A stretch of 64,000 nt of DNA from UBA10438 sp964432155. GTDB taxonomy: Bacteria > Bacteroidota > Ignavibacteria > Kapaibacteriales > Kapaibacteriaceae. Below the pieces are notes generated by a model. The model was not told the origin of the DNA. It saw only the letters and a list, made by a program, of their open reading frames with translations, and did no database searches. Location: NCBI GenBank assembly GCA_964432155.1, contig CAYSMF010000007.1:1-64000 (forward strand), written 5' to 3'. Every line of letters begins with the position of its first letter. The first letter of the stretch is position 1. Shown here piece after piece: positions 1 through 8,410 of this stretch. Made by a program: the position numbers and the translations under genes.

Positions 1-949
1 GTAGACGTCGGATGATCGCCTTGCGTTGTGCCATACGGTGCACACCGATGGCGAGAATGATCGTAACAGCGGCGGGCAGACCCTCGGGGATCGCACCAAC
101 GCTCAGTGCAACAGCAGCCATCACTGCATCGGTAAACGTATATCCGCGAAGCAGTGCGATGCCGGTTGTCACAGCAGCAACAACGAGTGTAACACGCAAC
201 AACAACACGCTGAACCGATGAATACGTCGCGTGATCGGCGTGTCGATCTCGACGGGCTCTGCAAGGTGCTGCGACACACGTCCGACTTCGGTGTCGGCCC
301 CAATACCGATTACGATGCCTCGTGCACTTCCACGCACAACCGTCGTCGATGCATACGCCATGTTGGCGCGATCGGCGAGGATACGATCGGCATCAAGCAC
401 TTCCGTATGCTTCACAACAGCAACCGATTCACCGGTCAGCACCGCTTCGGCAACTGCACATTCGCGCGTCCACACGAGTCGCAGATCAGCAGGTACCGTA
501 TCACCTTCATGGAGCACAACGAGATCACCCACGACGAGGTCTCGGCGATCGAGCGTCTGTTGAGCCCCCTCACGAATGACGGTGGCAGTACCGTGAACAC
601 TGCGCTGCAGCGCCCGCATGGCCGATTGTGCACGTCCCTCTTGGACGAATCCAATGAGTGCATTGATGATGACAACGCCTACCACGACGGTCGCATCGAC
701 GAGTTCGCCTAAGAGGAGCGCAAGAATGCCGCTGGCCAGCAGCAGTAATACAAGTGGCGTAACGAACTGACGTCCAAGACGCGTCCACCACGATTCGCTG
801 GTGCCCGATGGAAGTTCATTGCGACCCAACGTTCGTTGTCGCGCAGTTGCGTCGTCCGACGTAATGCCATGCACCGTGGATGATCGCGTTAGCTGCTCGA
901 CTGTTGCGCAGTCAAGCGTGTGCCATTCGCGATGTCCACGATCGATCAT
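1..949 (-). CDS. P-type cation-transporting ATPase, N-terminal part (runs off the window)
   Basis: I translated the minus strand from the ATG at 949; it stays open for 316 codons to the window edge. Residues 1-60 resemble a cation-ATPase N-terminal domain. Membrane segments lie near 64-82 and 86-104, the actuator-domain motif LTGES is at 171-175, and PEGLP is at about 288-292 in a membrane helix. PEGLPAAVT resembles Ca2+-type (P2A) pumps and their bacterial relatives. The phosphorylation motif DKTGT would lie outside the window. The start overlaps the hutH stop by four bases (ATGA), so translation is probably coupled to hutH. The ion cannot be decided from this part. Confidence 0.88.
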   Translation of the reverse strand, partial: MIDRGHREWHTLDCATVEQLTRSSTVHGITSDDATARQRTLGRNELPSGTSESWWTRLGRQFVTPLVLLLLASGILALLLGELVDATVVVGVVIINALIGFVQEGRAQSAMRALQRSVHGTATVIREGAQQTLDRRDLVVGDLVVLHEGDTVPADLRLVWTRECAVAEAVLTGESVAVVKHTEVLDADRILADRANMAYASTTVVRGSARGIVIGIGADTEVGRVSQHLAEPVEIDTPITRRIHRFSVLLLRVTLVVAAVTTGIALLRGYTFTDAVMAAVALSVGAIPEGLPAAVTIILAIGVHRMAQRKAIIRRL

Positions 950-2469
950 GCGTGCACTAGATCAACCAGCGTTCGGAGATATCCGCTTGCAACAATTGCA
1001 CGTGCTGCTTCCATGTCGTGATAGAGCACACGATCTTCCGTGGCAAACGGAATGGCTTCGCGCACATGGGCAACCACGCGCTCCAGCGGTGCGCTCGATG
1101 TGAGTGGACGGAGCAGATCGATGCCTTGTGCGGCACAGAGAAGCTCGATGCCCAGCACGTTCTCAACATTCGTCACAACGGTCCAGAGCTTACGCGCAGC
1201 GATGCTCCCCATTGAGTTGTGATCTTCTTGATTCGCAGACGTTGGGATGCTGTCGACACTCGCAGGATGCGCGTGCACTTTGTTCTCGCTCACGAGTGCT
1301 GCTGCTGTGTACTGCGCAATCATCATCCCCGAGTGCAGTCCGCCCTTCGGTGTGAGGAATCGCGGCAGTCCGCCTAGCGCATGATTCACCATACGCTCGG
1401 TACGTCGCTCTGAGATATTTGCAAGTTCTGCAACGGCAATCGCAAGATAGTCGAGCACGAGAGCAAGGGGCTGACCATGGAAGTTGCCACCCTCAACGTG
1501 GATATCGTCGTCAGGGAAGATGAGCGGATTATCGGTAACAGCATTCATCTCGCGCTCAATCACTCCCTTGGCAAACGCAAGCGTATCACGCGTTGCACCA
1601 TGCACCTGTGGCATGCATCGCAGACTGTAGGCGTCCTGCACCTTGGTGTCGTGCGTGCGATGTGATTCACGAATCGCACTTCCATGCATCAACGCACGCA
1701 GGTTTGCTGCTGATTGGATCTGACCCGGATGCGGACGTGTAGCGTGCAGACGTGGATCAAACGCATTGTCGGTACCGCGCAACGCATCACATGACAGCGC
1801 GCCGATGATATCAGCATGCGCTGCGAGATTCATCGCACGATACAGTGCTAGTGCACCGAATGCACACATCATTTGTGTGCCGTTGATCAACGCCAAACCT
1901 TCCTTTGCTTCAAGCACTACAGGCGTAATACCATGCGCCTGCAACACGTCGGCACTTGGCATGCGAGCCCCTTCGACAACACACTCGCCACGTCCGATCA
2001 GCGCCAGCGCCAGATGCGAAAGTGGTGCGAGGTCGCCACTTGAACCGACGCTGCCTTGCGATGGAACAACGGGGATGATGTTCGCATTAATCATCGCAAT
2101 CAGCGCATCAAGCGTTGAGCTGCGGACACCTGAATGCCCCTTTGCAAGAGCATTCACGCGCAGAATCATCATTGCACGGACGATCTCTGGTGGCAGCAAG
2201 GGACCCATCCCAGCGGCGTGCGAGATGATGAGGTTCTCTTGTAGTGCGTGCACATCTGCCGGAGGAATCACAACGTTAGCGAACTCACCGAAGCCCGTTG
2301 TAAGACCATACACAACGCGCCCCTCGGCGATCCAGCGATCCACCACGCCGCGAGCGCGATCAACGCGCGTGCGCGCATCAGCACTCAGCTCGATACGCAC
2401 GGACGCATCGTATGCAGCCCGAACAAGTGTGTCAATTGTCAACGTCTCGCCGTCAAGAACCACTACCAT
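946..2469 (-). CDS. hutH: Histidine ammonia-lyase
   Basis: 507 residues, the usual length for HutH, which removes ammonia from L-histidine to give urocanate. The cofactor (MIO) region is GSVGSSGDLAPLSH at 139-152. The residues that would cyclise are S143-S144-G145, whereas the well-studied enzymes have Ala-Ser-Gly. SHAAG at 83-87 carries the His typical of histidine-specific members, and INGTQ is present further on. No other hut gene is visible. It lies 21 bases behind the lpxH-like gene and overlaps the ATPase gene by ATGA, so the three form one minus-strand transcription unit. A tyrosine or phenylalanine lyase is less likely because of SHAAG. Confidence 0.93.
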   Translation of the reverse strand: MVVVLDGETLTIDTLVRAAYDASVRIELSADARTRVDRARGVVDRWIAEGRVVYGLTTGFGEFANVVIPPADVHALQENLIISHAAGMGPLLPPEIVRAMMILRVNALAKGHSGVRSSTLDALIAMINANIIPVVPSQGSVGSSGDLAPLSHLALALIGRGECVVEGARMPSADVLQAHGITPVVLEAKEGLALINGTQMMCAFGALALYRAMNLAAHADIIGALSCDALRGTDNAFDPRLHATRPHPGQIQSAANLRALMHGSAIRESHRTHDTKVQDAYSLRCMPQVHGATRDTLAFAKGVIEREMNAVTDNPLIFPDDDIHVEGGNFHGQPLALVLDYLAIAVAELANISERRTERMVNHALGGLPRFLTPKGGLHSGMMIAQYTAAALVSENKVHAHPASVDSIPTSANQEDHNSMGSIAARKLWTVVTNVENVLGIELLCAAQGIDLLRPLTSSAPLERVVAHVREAIPFATEDRVLYHDMEAARAIVASGYLRTLVDLVHA

Positions 2470-2490
2470 CGATTGTATTCCAGAGTGCTG

Positions 2491-3291
2491 TTAGAGTGTT
2501 GCTGTTGTGTCAGGGGGCCAGTGCTTCAACGCAAAGCCCGTCCGTGGGTCGTACTCGCCGAACGTTGCGCGTTCACCAAGCCAGTGTCCGAGGTTGATGT
2601 AGGTACCACTGCCGACTGTTTCGACGGCCGCACGATGCCGGTGTCCCATCACGACGTAGTCATAGCCGCGCGCCGTCATCTGTGCTGCAAAGTCACGCAG
2701 ACCATCGTGTGGACCGTAATCCTTGACGCTCGTGTGGTCGCGGCTTGTGCGCGAGGTTGCTGCAGCCAGACCAATACCGAGGTCGGGATGAATCCACCGA
2801 TACAGCCATTGTGCAACGCGATTGCGCAGCACGCTGCGAAGCATCAGATATCCCGTGTCGTTATGGGCCTTACCGTCACCATGGCTCACGTACAGGCGCT
2901 TCGGACCAATCGTGAGGTCGATATCGCCCACGTCGATGTTGATGCCGAGCTCGTCACGGAAGTACGTGTAATGTCCGAAGTCGTGGTTCCCGATCAGGTA
3001 CGTCACGGGCACGCCTGCATCCCGGCACTCGGCCAAGGCAGCGAGCGTGCGCACATGCCAGCGTGGGATCACCGACGCGTAATCGAACCAGAGGTCGAAC
3101 AGATCGCCCACGATGAAGATGTGCGCCGAACGGGAGGCCGCGGAACGGAGCAACTGCACCAGGTGTTGTTCCCGGCGACGATCCGTGGCACGATCCCCCA
3201 GGCCAAGATGGACGTCCGAAAGAAACGTCACAACCTTGCCATCCGGAACGTCCAACGAGAGCGATCGAACCGAGACCACGGGGTTGAGCAT
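2491..3291 (-). CDS. lpxH: UDP-2,3-diacylglucosamine diphosphatase-like metallophosphoesterase
   Basis: 266 residues with the calcineurin-like metal motifs in order: SDVHLG (25-30), GDLFD (62-66), GNHD (101-104), SHGD (136-139) and GHRH (216-219). LpxH cleaves UDP-2,3-diacylglucosamine to lipid X in lipid A synthesis at the inner membrane; length and motif spacing fit LpxH or its Bacteroidota relatives. I chose the ATG at 3291 because a -7 element, TATCTTAC (3303 down to 3296), stops four bases before it; longer readings would run into the divergent panB gene. First gene of a minus-strand unit with hutH. A UDP-diacylglucosamine pyrophosphatase paralogue cannot be excluded. Confidence 0.8.
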   Translation of the reverse strand: MLNPVVSVRSLSLDVPDGKVVTFLSDVHLGLGDRATDRRREQHLVQLLRSAASRSAHIFIVGDLFDLWFDYASVIPRWHVRTLAALAECRDAGVPVTYLIGNHDFGHYTYFRDELGINIDVGDIDLTIGPKRLYVSHGDGKAHNDTGYLMLRSVLRNRVAQWLYRWIHPDLGIGLAAATSRTSRDHTSVKDYGPHDGLRDFAAQMTARGYDYVVMGHRHRAAVETVGSGTYINLGHWLGERATFGEYDPRTGFALKHWPPDTTATL

Positions 3292-3295
3292 AACG

Positions 3296-3303
3296 GTAAG
3301 ATA
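3296..3303 (-). promoter_or_regulatory. -7 element of lpxH, leaderless spacing
   Basis: TATCTTAC on the minus strand, four bases (CGTT) before the ATG at 3291. It matches TAnnTTTG at six of eight positions, so transcription should begin at the start codon. Confidence 0.55.
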
Positions 3304-3326
3304 ACGCCGGGAAGGTCGGCGAAGGC

Positions 3327-3334
3327 TATCTTTG
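3327..3334 (+). promoter_or_regulatory. -7 element of panB
   Basis: TATCTTTG is a full match to TAnnTTTG, 21 bases before the panB ATG. It lies in the 64-base gap to the divergent lpxH gene. Confidence 0.65.
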
Positions 3335-3355
3335 CGGGTCCAGATCAGGAATCCT

Positions 3356-4174
3356 ATGTCTGTTACCAACACAACACGTAAGCGCGTAACCACCCGACGC
3401 CTCATCGAGATGAAGGCAAAGGGTACGCCCATTGCATGCCTTACGGCATACGATGCAATCACGGCTGGCATTCTTGATTCTGCCGGTGTTGACGTGTTGC
3501 TGGTTGGCGACTCCGTGGGCAACGTCGTGCAGGGTCACGACACCACGATTCCCGTGACGCTCGAGCACATGATCTACCACACGCAAACCGTTGTGGGAGC
3601 TGTGAATCATGCGCTGATCGTCACCGACATGCCCTTTATGAGCTACCAAGTGTCTCCGCAGGAGGCCTTCCGCAATGCAGGCCGTCTGATGAAGGAGGCT
3701 GGTTGTGGCGCGGTGAAGCTCGAGGGTGGACAGCGCGTGTTGGAGGCTGTGCGTTTGATGACCGAGAGTGGCATCCCCGTGATGGCGCACCTTGGCCTCA
3801 CGCCACAGAGCATCCACCAGTTTGGCTCGTACAAGGAACGTGGCGCTACCGACGAAGAAGCAGAACAGATCAAGCGCGATGCGATTGCACTGGAACAAGC
3901 CGGTGCATTTGCGATCGTCCTTGAAAAGGTTCCGTCGCACCTCGCGAAAGAGGTCACAGCAAGTGTGACGATCCCAACGATCGGCATTGGTGCTGGACCG
4001 GATTGTGATGGACAGATCTTGGTGTGGACAGACATGATGGGCATGTCGACTGAATTCCGCCCTCGCTTTGTTCGTCGCTACGCAGAACTCCACGACATCA
4101 TGACGTCGGCCGTGCAGCGCTATGTTGCCGACGTGCGTGGACACGACTTTCCGGGTCCGGAGGAGAGCTACTAA
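3356..4174 (+). CDS. panB: 3-methyl-2-oxobutanoate hydroxymethyltransferase
   Basis: 272 residues. PanB adds a hydroxymethyl group from methylene-tetrahydrofolate to alpha-ketoisovalerate to give ketopantoate, the first committed step to pantothenate and CoA. Visible family motifs are LTAYDA near the N terminus, LLVGDSVGNV, the GGQR region, AHLGLTPQS and the C-terminal GIGAGPDCDGQILVW. The ATG at 3356 follows AGGAA and a full -7 match; an in-frame TTG at 3332 is less likely because it would lie inside the promoter. The stop codon touches the next ATG. coaBC, a later CoA gene, lies 8 kb downstream. Confidence 0.97.
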   Translation: MSVTNTTRKRVTTRRLIEMKAKGTPIACLTAYDAITAGILDSAGVDVLLVGDSVGNVVQGHDTTIPVTLEHMIYHTQTVVGAVNHALIVTDMPFMSYQVSPQEAFRNAGRLMKEAGCGAVKLEGGQRVLEAVRLMTESGIPVMAHLGLTPQSIHQFGSYKERGATDEEAEQIKRDAIALEQAGAFAIVLEKVPSHLAKEVTASVTIPTIGIGAGPDCDGQILVWTDMMGMSTEFRPRFVRRYAELHDIMTSAVQRYVADVRGHDFPGPEESY

Positions 4175-4573
4175 ATGATTCTCGCGCCACACGCATGCGT
4201 TCTTGTCATCGCAGCACTATTTGTGCTTTGCGCGTGCTCAAGTAACGTGATCACGAATCCACAGGACGTTGTGTTCCCGGATTCGAACGTGCGGTTCCGC
4301 GGTCATGTGCTGCCATTCCTCACCGTCACGTGTGCCAACGGCGGATGTCACTCCGACATCACAGCTGCCGGTGGCATTCGGCTGACGTCGTATTCATCGA
4401 TCATGTTCGATCGACCAAACCTGATCGTTCCATCACGTCCGAACGAGAGTGTGATCATTCAGATTCTCGAGGGCGTTCTTCCTCATCCGATCGGCAGTAT
4501 CCAACAGCTTGTCACAGCGAACCACGTTCGTGGCATGCGTCAGTGGGTCGCCGAAGGGGCTCTCAATAACTAG
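4175..4573 (+). CDS. Lipoprotein with a CX4CH heme-like motif
   Basis: 132 residues with a lipoprotein signal peptide (VLCACSS; lipid-anchored Cys about 20). After the anchor comes VTCANGGCHS, a C-x4-C-H motif as in Planctomycete-type cytochrome c (PSCyt1) domains of Bacteroidota lipoproteins, followed by a LTSYSS segment and a C-terminal MRQWVAEGA helix. It is probably a periplasmic or outer-membrane c-type cytochrome-like protein. It starts directly after the panB stop. The lipoprotein at 62760 shares the C-x4-C-H, the LTSYxSIM stretch and the final WIREGA-like helix. Heme binding is inferred, not shown. Confidence 0.72.
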   Translation: MILAPHACVLVIAALFVLCACSSNVITNPQDVVFPDSNVRFRGHVLPFLTVTCANGGCHSDITAAGGIRLTSYSSIMFDRPNLIVPSRPNESVIIQILEGVLPHPIGSIQQLVTANHVRGMRQWVAEGALNN

Positions 4574-4607
4574 CATTCGTCGCGTTTTTTCTCTGGAGTT
4601 CTCTACC

Positions 4608-5660
4608 ATGGTTGTACGCAGTATTCTCTTTGGTCTTCTCGCCGCACTCGTTGTGATCGGCTGCGAATCAAAGGTTCGTCCGGTTCCGATCGAGTCGCTG
4701 AAGCTTGTGACCGATGATGCCCGCAAGTTTGAAGTCAAGGTTCCTGCAAACTGGAACATTCAAACACGCAAGGGCAGCATGATCCTTGCAACGTCGTCGA
4801 AGTCGGCTGCAAGCCGCTTCAACACCTTCAGCAAGGGCGAAGGTGGAGCGAAGATTGAGCTTCGGGTTATTCCAATCGACAGCACGAATCCGAACATGGC
4901 TGCGATTATTGAGAAGTCGAAGCTTGAGTTTGAGCGCGACACCACAAAGCCGAAGGATATCTCCGATTCGCCGGTTCCGATGTACCTAGACGAAGCCGTA
5001 ACCTTTGGCGGCAAGGTTGGCAAGAAGCTATCGATCGAGTTCGACCAGATCGATGGCAAGTGTCGCATGGAGATGTACTTCGCCGAGAACGACTCGCTCG
5101 TGACAACGCTCACGCTTGCTGCGTTTGGCAATACGTTCCAGGACTACGAAGCAGAATTCGCAGAGATCATCAAGTCGGTGAAGCTTGCACAAAAGGTCGT
5201 TGTAGCACCAAAGGTTGATACAGTAGCACCAGCCGGACCAGAGCCACCGTCGACAACTCTTCGCGCGTATGCAGCTGCCGACTTCACGATCAAGATCCCA
5301 GACAACTTCCAAGGCACGAAGGGCAGCTCAAAGGGTCTGTCGTCGATGAGCTTTGCAGGTTCACGTCTCGACTGCACAATTCAAGTGGACGTGTTCGACG
5401 CGAAGGAACAGAAGAACCTCGACAAGATCATTGAGCAAAACAAGGCCCGCTATAACGGCGCCAAGGCTTCACCGACAACTGTTAACGGACAGAAGGCGTA
5501 TTACTTCAACTACAGCGGTGGTGCTAACGTTGGTTCACGCGCATACTTCACGGTGAAGGGCGACAAGATGTTCCGCATCACACTGAACTGGTTCAAGGAC
5601 GAGCAAGCAGTCTACCTGCCGATCTTCGAGCAGTGCGTTGCCTCCATGAACCTGAAGTAA
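4608..5660 (+). CDS. Lipoprotein with two similar extracytoplasmic domains, unknown function
   Basis: 350 residues. The signal peptide ends in the lipobox VIGCES. Two halves look alike: about 40-190 opens with ARKFEVKVPANW, and about 215-350 opens with AADFTIKIPDNF. Each continues through alternating strands to an ending with a conserved pattern (FAEIIKSVKLA and FEQCVASMNLK), which suggests a duplicated PsbP-like or similar fold. I do not recognise a family. The ATG at 4608 follows TGGAG. A clear terminator follows, so the panB unit probably ends here. Confidence 0.75.
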   Translation: MVVRSILFGLLAALVVIGCESKVRPVPIESLKLVTDDARKFEVKVPANWNIQTRKGSMILATSSKSAASRFNTFSKGEGGAKIELRVIPIDSTNPNMAAIIEKSKLEFERDTTKPKDISDSPVPMYLDEAVTFGGKVGKKLSIEFDQIDGKCRMEMYFAENDSLVTTLTLAAFGNTFQDYEAEFAEIIKSVKLAQKVVVAPKVDTVAPAGPEPPSTTLRAYAAADFTIKIPDNFQGTKGSSKGLSSMSFAGSRLDCTIQVDVFDAKEQKNLDKIIEQNKARYNGAKASPTTVNGQKAYYFNYSGGANVGSRAYFTVKGDKMFRITLNWFKDEQAVYLPIFEQCVASMNLK

Positions 5661-5681
5661 CTCCACATTCGCATGCTACCA

Positions 5682-5723
5682 GAACGCGCATCGGCCGCCG
5701 GCTGATGCGCGTTCGCTATTTTT
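5682..5723 (+). terminator. Rho-independent terminator
   Basis: Perfect 11-base stem (GAACGCGCATC, 5682-5692, with GATGCGCGTTC, 5704-5714), an 11-base loop, then GCTATTTTT. The T-run is also part of the next gene's -7 element. Confidence 0.85.
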
Positions 5724-5724
5724 A
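5717..5724 (+). promoter_or_regulatory. -7 element, leaderless spacing, overlapping a terminator
   Basis: TATTTTTA matches TAnnTTTG in seven of eight positions and ends five bases before the ATG at 5730. It is built from the T-run of the preceding terminator. Confidence 0.5.
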
Positions 5725-5729
5725 CACCC

Positions 5730-6440
5730 ATGATGCGCATCGCTCTCATTGCCACTACCGCGGCACTCCTGCTAGGAGCATGCGCGAGCACGCCGGTGTT
5801 GCCGGACCCGACTGGTACACCCTCCGATGTGCGACGCATTCCCGACTACCTCCTTGCACCACGCATTGGTACGTCGACCACGCTTCGCTACACGACGCGC
5901 GATGTGAGCGTTACCAACGACACCACAACTGTTGTGTATGCCGACTACCGCTACACTGTTGTCGACACGGCATTCGCATTTACGTCCGACAAGCGAGCGC
6001 GGGCAGTGCAACGCGAGACGATCAAAGGCGACGTCGTGTCGACCGACACAACGTATCACTGGGCAAACAACGACGAGCTGATCACCTACGAACGTCTCTC
6101 CGATGCCATCGGACGCAGGCGGCTGGCAGCGCCCCTTGCCCCTGGCACTACATTCCTGTTGCGTACGCCTGCAGGGAACGAGCCAGCCAATACCTATCGC
6201 ATCATGTCCTGCGTCGACACCGTGATCACACCGTTGCGCACGTTTACGTCCTGCGTCCATGTTCGCATGCAGTCATCAACTGAAACGTCGACTGACGTGA
6301 CGGTATTTAGCGACGATGTGTGGCTTGCACCAGATCTCGGAATTGTTCGTCAACTGCAGACTCGCATAACAACGGATCGCATGACACAACAACGTGTTGT
6401 TTCCCTACTTGAGTTTTCACTTGTCGCTCTCTCGCTGTAA
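5730..6440 (+). CDS. Lipoprotein of unknown function
   Basis: 236 residues with a short lipoprotein signal peptide (LLLGACAST). The mature part is rich in Thr and beta-prone segments (TSTTLRYTTRDVSVTNDTT and similar) and resembles no family I can name; it may be a beta-sandwich adhesin-like or assembly lipoprotein. The start is ATGATG after a -7 element with leaderless spacing. Its end overlaps the likely start of the next gene, so it may be co-transcribed with the heme-barrel cluster. Confidence 0.72.
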   Translation: MMRIALIATTAALLLGACASTPVLPDPTGTPSDVRRIPDYLLAPRIGTSTTLRYTTRDVSVTNDTTTVVYADYRYTVVDTAFAFTSDKRARAVQRETIKGDVVSTDTTYHWANNDELITYERLSDAIGRRRLAAPLAPGTTFLLRTPAGNEPANTYRIMSCVDTVITPLRTFTSCVHVRMQSSTETSTDVTVFSDDVWLAPDLGIVRQLQTRITTDRMTQQRVVSLLEFSLVALSL

Positions 6441-7614
6441 TCGTCTATCGTCACTTGTCGTTGCGCTGATGGTGATCAGCGCCACATCGGCACTTGCGAT
6501 TCCCCAGTTTTCTGCGCTCACCGGCAATCGCTGCGTGAATTGTCACGTGAGTCCAACCGGTGGTGGACTCCGCAACGAGCTCGGATGGTACAGCTGGTAT
6601 GATGTCAGCATGGTGCCTCGCAAATCATCCCTGATCTCGTGGGCATATCCCGAAGACGAGTCGAACCAGTTCTTCGACGGTCTGCTCACGGTCGGCATGG
6701 ATGTACGTGTGCAGAATACACGGCAGTTCCTCGAGGGTTCATCGCGCGCAACATTCCCCATGCAAGCAAGCTTGTATGCCGCTGTTACGCCCGTGAAGGC
6801 CGTTACTGTGGAGGGAACATTCAATCTTGCTGCGCTGCGCATTAGCGATGTCACACGCAACACCTATCCCGGACAGCGGATGGGATCGGCGTCGGTGTTG
6901 TTTCAGCCGGATGCGTCACTCCCATTGATTCGCGCCGGCTTGTTCCGTCCGTCGATTGGCATGCGATACGACGATCACACCATGGCGCCGTTCAGCTGGG
7001 CCAATACTTCACTACGTCAGACATATCTCGCACCCGATTGGTCGGAGTTTGGTGCAGAGTTGAATTACGAATCACTCAAGTGGCTCTCGGTGCAAGCCGG
7101 TGTGTTTGGCTCGGAGGCACTCTCGCGTCTACGCGTCAACAACGGACAATCCTCGCAGTCTGTCATTCAAGGCAACAGTCCAACGCTGACTGCGCGCGCC
7201 GTGGTCTGGCCTCGCGCGTTCAACGACATGCTCAACATGTGGTTCGGTGGTTCGATGCTGATGAACGGCGACTTCCGCATGACGAGTGGGTTTGCCGGTA
7301 TTGGCTTGAGCGATCACATCTCTCTGATGCTCGACTACACCACAACCGAACTCGACGATGCCATCCGCACGAGTAACTTCATGGCAGAGCTCGGCTACCA
7401 AGTGTACTCACCGCTGTACGTCTACGGTCGCTACGAGCGCTACACCACCGATCAAGAGCTTGCGCCTGGAACGATCGTCGCAAACGCAGCCGTGTTCGGC
7501 GCGCAAATCTTTGTGCTTCCCTACGTCGAGCTTCGTCCCGAGTACCGCATCTGGGATACCTGGAAGGAAGGCACGGCCAATCGCTGGAATCTTCAACTTC
7601 ACCTCTTCTACTAA
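6394..7614 (+). CDS. Outer-membrane beta-barrel protein with N-terminal CxxCH heme site
   Basis: About 406 residues. A signal peptide (SLVVALMVISATSALA) is followed by NRCVNCHVSPTGGG, a c-type heme-binding CxxCH, and then about 330 residues of alternating amphipathic strands rich in Tyr, Trp and Gly, ending in the aromatic WNLQLHLFY typical of outer-membrane barrels. It is probably a porin carrying a heme at its periplasmic mouth. Start choice is uncertain: GTG at 6394 or TTG at 6421; both overlap the previous gene. A small membrane protein and a Rieske protein follow closely, pointing to electron transfer. No MtrA-like multiheme gene is next to it. Confidence 0.77.
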   Translation: MLFPYLSFHLSLSRCNRLSSLVVALMVISATSALAIPQFSALTGNRCVNCHVSPTGGGLRNELGWYSWYDVSMVPRKSSLISWAYPEDESNQFFDGLLTVGMDVRVQNTRQFLEGSSRATFPMQASLYAAVTPVKAVTVEGTFNLAALRISDVTRNTYPGQRMGSASVLFQPDASLPLIRAGLFRPSIGMRYDDHTMAPFSWANTSLRQTYLAPDWSEFGAELNYESLKWLSVQAGVFGSEALSRLRVNNGQSSQSVIQGNSPTLTARAVVWPRAFNDMLNMWFGGSMLMNGDFRMTSGFAGIGLSDHISLMLDYTTTELDDAIRTSNFMAELGYQVYSPLYVYGRYERYTTDQELAPGTIVANAAVFGAQIFVLPYVELRPEYRIWDTWKEGTANRWNLQLHLFY

Positions 7615-7623
7615 GGCATTCAC

Positions 7624-7923
7624 ATGATTTGGCGATTGCTCATCATCATTGGCATTGTTGGCATCCTCGTAGGGGGCGGCCTATGGTTCAAGGACGGACA
7701 ACAGATCTTCTCGAAGGATCGCGAAGAGATTGTGACCATCGTCAAGGATCCCCTCTTCGGAACGGAAACGAAGCAGGTCACCTACGAACCTCGCTTCCGC
7801 TTTGGCTTGCTTCCTCTGGATGCGACGCCGCAAGCAATTCCGGCAAGCTTTGCGTTTGTCGCGGGAACCTCGCTCGTGTTGATCGGGTTGGGATGGTGGA
7901 AGCTTCGTTCGAAACAGTCCTAA
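7624..7923 (+). CDS. Small membrane protein with two transmembrane segments
   Basis: 99 residues. Hydrophobic stretches at about 3-22 (LLIIIGIVGILVGGGLWF) and 76-92 (FAFVAGTSLVLIGLGWW) flank a charged loop of about 50 residues. No cofactor motif or family is recognisable. It begins nine bases after the heme-barrel gene and ends ten bases before the Rieske gene, so it is probably a partner or membrane anchor in that electron-transfer cluster. Confidence 0.7.
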   Translation: MIWRLLIIIGIVGILVGGGLWFKDGQQIFSKDREEIVTIVKDPLFGTETKQVTYEPRFRFGLLPLDATPQAIPASFAFVAGTSLVLIGLGWWKLRSKQS

Positions 7924-7933
7924 GGACCGATCT

Positions 7934-8410
7934 ATGTCATCACCATCATCACGTCGTCATTTCCTCCGCAGTGCAGCTGCATCAATCGGACTCGCCATGT
8001 CGGCAGCTACGGTTGCGACACTCGTCGCTGGCTGCGAACGCGATGAATCAAACCCAACGCCATCAGGCACAACCTTTACTGTTGACGTTGCAACTGTGCC
8101 CGAACTCGCGGCAGTTGGTGGCATCACCTTGCGCTTGATCAACGGACTCAACGGTGGTGCACCAGTATTCATCTCACGGATCGCGTCGAATACGTTCGTC
8201 GTGTTTAGCTCATTGTGCACACACGCGGGCTGTGAGGTCAATCCGCCTGCATCGGCCGGTGCCGACATCATCTGCAGCTGTCACGGTGCACAATTTGCTG
8301 CAGCCGATGGCGCAGTGAAGCGTCAGCCCAATTCCGGCAGCGCGACGGATCTCAAGCGATTCCCGTCGGCATTCAATTCTTCAACGAACATTCTCACCAT
8401 CACGGCGTGA
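7934..8410 (+). CDS. Tat-exported Rieske [2Fe-2S] lipoprotein
   Basis: 158 residues. The N terminus has a twin-arginine signal (SRRHFLRSAAAS) followed by a lipobox, LVAGC, so it should be exported folded and lipid-anchored. The cluster ligands are CTHAGC and CSCHGAQF, the two Rieske loops (Cys-His in each). Length and layout match ubiquinol-cytochrome c reductase Rieske subunits and stand-alone Rieske proteins. No cytochrome b gene is next to it, so membership of a bc1/b6f-type complex is open; it may pass electrons to the heme barrel encoded upstream. It overlaps the next gene by four bases. Confidence 0.92.
   Translation: MSSPSSRRHFLRSAAASIGLAMSAATVATLVAGCERDESNPTPSGTTFTVDVATVPELAAVGGITLRLINGLNGGAPVFISRIASNTFVVFSSLCTHAGCEVNPPASAGADIICSCHGAQFAAADGAVKRQPNSGSATDLKRFPSAFNSSTNILTITA

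Noticed and set aside
26..712. Plus-strand 228-codon open frame
   Set aside because: It lies opposite the P-type ATPase frame, which has clear LTGES and PEGLP motifs; the plus-strand product has a composition of mixed His/Arg/Cys typical of antisense frames.
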